DNA of 64,000 bases from Cedecea davisae DSM 4568. GTDB taxonomy: Bacteria; Pseudomonadota; Gammaproteobacteria; Enterobacterales; Enterobacteriaceae. The stretch's first letter is position 1; each line of letters opens with the position of its first letter. The translations under genes and the position numbers were made by a program. Positions 62,094 to 64,000 of the stretch are shown here, piece after piece. The notes under the pieces are model-generated. The model saw nothing but the letters and a program-made list of their open reading frames with translations, was not told the DNA's origin and ran no database searches. The stretch is from positions 530,014-594,013 of the forward strand of contig NZ_KE161030.1 in NCBI RefSeq assembly GCF_000412335.2, in the 5' to 3' direction.

Positions 62094-64000
62094 TTCGTCG
62101 CCATTTTATTTTCCCTGCGGCGCTGCTGCTGATGCTGTTTATTGCTGCATTCTGGCTGACGCTGCACAACATGAACGGCGTGCTGCCTTCCGCGCAGTGG
62201 AGCCGCGCTTTTGCCAGGCCGGATCTCGACAATATTCAGCAGATGTTGTTCCACTACAGCTCGCTGCCGCGGCTGACTATTTCGCTGCTGGTGGGTGCAG
62301 GTCTGGGGCTGACAGGCGTTCTGTTCCAGCAGGTGCTGCGTAACCCGCTGGCCGAGCCGACAACCCTTGGCGTTGCCAGCGGCGCGCAGCTTGGCGTAAC
62401 GGTTGCCACGCTTTGGGTTCTGCCGCAGGCGGCTCAGCCGTTTGCCGCCCTGATGGGGGCCGCGCTCGTCGGCCTGCTGGTCTTCGGCGTAGCCTGGGGA
62501 AAACGGATGTCGCCGGTGACGCTGATCCTCGCGGGGCTGGTGCTCAGCCTTTACTGCGGGGCGGTTAACCAGCTGCTGGCTATTTTCCATCACGATCAGC
62601 TGCAAAACATGTTTTTGTGGAGCACCGGCTCGCTGAATCAGCAGGACTGGAGCAGCGTTGAGGCTCTGTGGCCGCGCCTGCTGGGCGGTTTGCTCTTGAC
62701 GCTGTTGCTCCTCAGGCCGCTCACGCTGATGGGGCTGGACGACGGCGTTGCGCGTAACCTTGGTCTGGCGCTGTCGCTGGTTCGCCTTGCGGCTCTGGCG
62801 CTGGCTATTGTTCTCAGCGCCCAGTTGGTCAATGCGGTAGGAATTATCGGCTTTATCGGCCTGTTTGCTCCGCTGCTGGCAAAAATGTTGGGCGCCCGCC
62901 GCCTGGCCGCTCGTCTGTTCCTTGCGCCGCTCATCGGGGCCTTGATTCTCTGGCTGTCCGATCAGATTGTTATCTGGCTGGCAGGCGTGTGGGGGGAAAT
63001 ATCTACCGGCACGATTACCGCGCTTATCGGTGCGCCAATTCTGCTGTGGCTGCTGCCGCGCCTGCGTACCAGCGGCGCGCCTTCGATGAGCGCCGGAGAC
63101 AATATTCCGGCGGAGCGCCAGCGGGTTGTGCTGTGGCTCCTCGTCAGCCTTGGCGTTCTGCTGGTGGCGATAGCCGCCGCGCTGGCGCTTGGCCGTGATG
63201 CTCATGGCTGGCGTTGGCTGAGTGGCGAACTGTTTGATGATGTTCTGCCATGGCGCTGGCCGCGCGTGATGGCTGCGTTAACCGCAGGTGTGATGCTGGC
63301 GGTCGCGGGAAGCCTGATCCAGCGCCTGACCGGCAATGCGATGGCCAGCCCAGAAGTGCTGGGCATTAGCTCCGGGGCGGCGTTTGGCGTGGTGCTGATG
63401 TTGTTTATCGTGCCGGGCAATGCCTTCGTCTGGCTGCTGCCTGCCGGTAGCCTTGGTGCGGCGGCCACCCTGCTGATTATTATGATTGCCGCCGGGCGCG
63501 GAGGCTTCTCGCCGCAGCGTATGTTGTTGGCGGGGATGGCGCTCAGCACCGCATTCACCATGTTATTGATGATGCTGATGGCAAGCGGCGATCCGCGTAT
63601 GGCAACGCTGCTAACCTGGATCTCAGGTTCGACCTATAACGTTACCGGAGATCAGGCGGTAAGAACGCTGGTGGTTATGGCTATCCTGCTGGCGATAACG
63701 CCGCTGTTCCGCCGCTGGCTGGCTATTCTGCCGCTGGGCGGGGCGACTGCCCGCGCGGTTGGTATGGCGATAACGCCTTCACGGCTGGCGCTTCTGCTGC
63801 TGGCTTCCGCGCTGACCGCCGCCGCGACGCTTATCGTCGGGCCTTTAAGCTTCGTTGGCCTGATGGCGCCGCATATCGCACGCATGCTTGGCTTCCGCAG
63901 AGCGATGCCGCAGGTGGCGATTGCCGGGGTTCTCGGGGGCATATTGATGATTCTGGCTGACTGGTGCGGCAGGATGATTATGTTCCCGAACCAGGTTCCG
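62090..64000 (+). CDS. fhuB: Ferric hydroxamate permease FhuB, cut by window end
   Basis: FhuB is the inner-membrane channel of the ferrichrome importer, two fused FecCD-type permeases of about 330 residues each. 637 of an expected about 660 residues are visible; the window ends before the stop. Each half has the RNPLAEPTTLGVASGAQLG or GNAMASPEVLGISSGAAFG motif and a GLFAPLLAKMLGARR or GLMAPHIARMLGFRR cytoplasmic loop that docks FhuC. The start overlaps fhuD (ATGA). Confidence 0.96.
   Translation, partial: MIRRHFIFPAALLLMLFIAAFWLTLHNMNGVLPSAQWSRAFARPDLDNIQQMLFHYSSLPRLTISLLVGAGLGLTGVLFQQVLRNPLAEPTTLGVASGAQLGVTVATLWVLPQAAQPFAALMGAALVGLLVFGVAWGKRMSPVTLILAGLVLSLYCGAVNQLLAIFHHDQLQNMFLWSTGSLNQQDWSSVEALWPRLLGGLLLTLLLLRPLTLMGLDDGVARNLGLALSLVRLAALALAIVLSAQLVNAVGIIGFIGLFAPLLAKMLGARRLAARLFLAPLIGALILWLSDQIVIWLAGVWGEISTGTITALIGAPILLWLLPRLRTSGAPSMSAGDNIPAERQRVVLWLLVSLGVLLVAIAAALALGRDAHGWRWLSGELFDDVLPWRWPRVMAALTAGVMLAVAGSLIQRLTGNAMASPEVLGISSGAAFGVVLMLFIVPGNAFVWLLPAGSLGAAATLLIIMIAAGRGGFSPQRMLLAGMALSTAFTMLLMMLMASGDPRMATLLTWISGSTYNVTGDQAVRTLVVMAILLAITPLFRRWLAILPLGGATARAVGMAITPSRLALLLLASALTAAATLIVGPLSFVGLMAPHIARMLGFRRAMPQVAIAGVLGGILMILADWCGRMIMFPNQVP

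Noticed and set aside
62000-63205. A 401-codon open frame on the minus strand opposite fhuD-fhuB
   Set aside because: It is antisense to strongly conserved fhuB, rich in Gln, Arg and Asn, with no recognisable domain; such frames arise from codon bias in GC-rich genes.

Overview
This window is core chromosome of a member of the Enterobacteriaceae (order Enterobacterales). Almost every gene is a close relative of an Escherichia coli K-12 gene, in the E. coli order from murD to fhuB. It is not E. coli itself. It carries a DUF721/DciA-like gene between lpxC and secM and a YceI-family gene between gcd and hpt. It lacks yacH, speD-speE, rpnC and the yad fimbrial cluster that E. coli has here. I cannot fix the genus from the sequence alone. 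No tRNA, rRNA, CRISPR array, insertion sequence or prophage was seen.

Layout. (1) 1-8835, plus strand: the distal half of the division and cell wall (dcw) cluster, murD (cut by the window edge)-ftsW-murG-murC-ddlB-ftsQ-ftsA-ftsZ, followed by lpxC. (2) 9863-13676: a minus-strand DUF721 gene, then secM-secA, in which SecM keeps its full translation-arrest motif. (3) 13738-17015: mutT, the minus-strand set coaE-zapD-yacG, and guaC. (4) 17047-22648: the type IV pilus-like set ppdD-hofB-hofC, nadC, and ampD-ampE. (5) 22701-34522: aroP, then pdhR-aceE-aceF-lpd and acnB, the entry from pyruvate into the TCA cycle, with a near-perfect PdhR operator. (6) 34736-41963: yacL, yacC, cueO with a MerR/CueR-type promoter, gcd divergent from a YceI-family gene across a region holding a perfect CRP half-site pair, then hpt and can. 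(7) 42062-45648: the yadG-yadH ABC exporter, yadI and yadE. (8) 45739-52700, minus strand: panD, panC-panB, folK-pcnB, gluQ, dksA, and thpR-sfsA; pcnB appears to start at a non-canonical AUU codon. (9) 52774-64000, plus strand: hrpB, mrcB, and the ferrichrome operon fhuA-fhuC-fhuD-fhuB, with fhuB running off the window edge.

Functional themes: peptidoglycan precursor synthesis, lipid A synthesis, septation and Sec export; pyruvate and citrate metabolism; pantothenate, CoA, NAD, folate and purine metabolism; and iron and copper handling. Small palindromes with a CCCTCTCCC/GGGAGAGGG core recur in five gene gaps and look like a REP-type repeat family.

Nothing here is a clearly new multi-gene system. 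The best leads are the DciA-like gene kept at its ancestral position, the clean absence of speDE, the YceI-gcd divergent pair, and a FhuA whose phage-binding loop 4 is shortened and has lost its cysteines. Start sites were adjusted to family length and ribosome-binding sites. Comparisons with E. coli rest on recalled family knowledge, not on a search.
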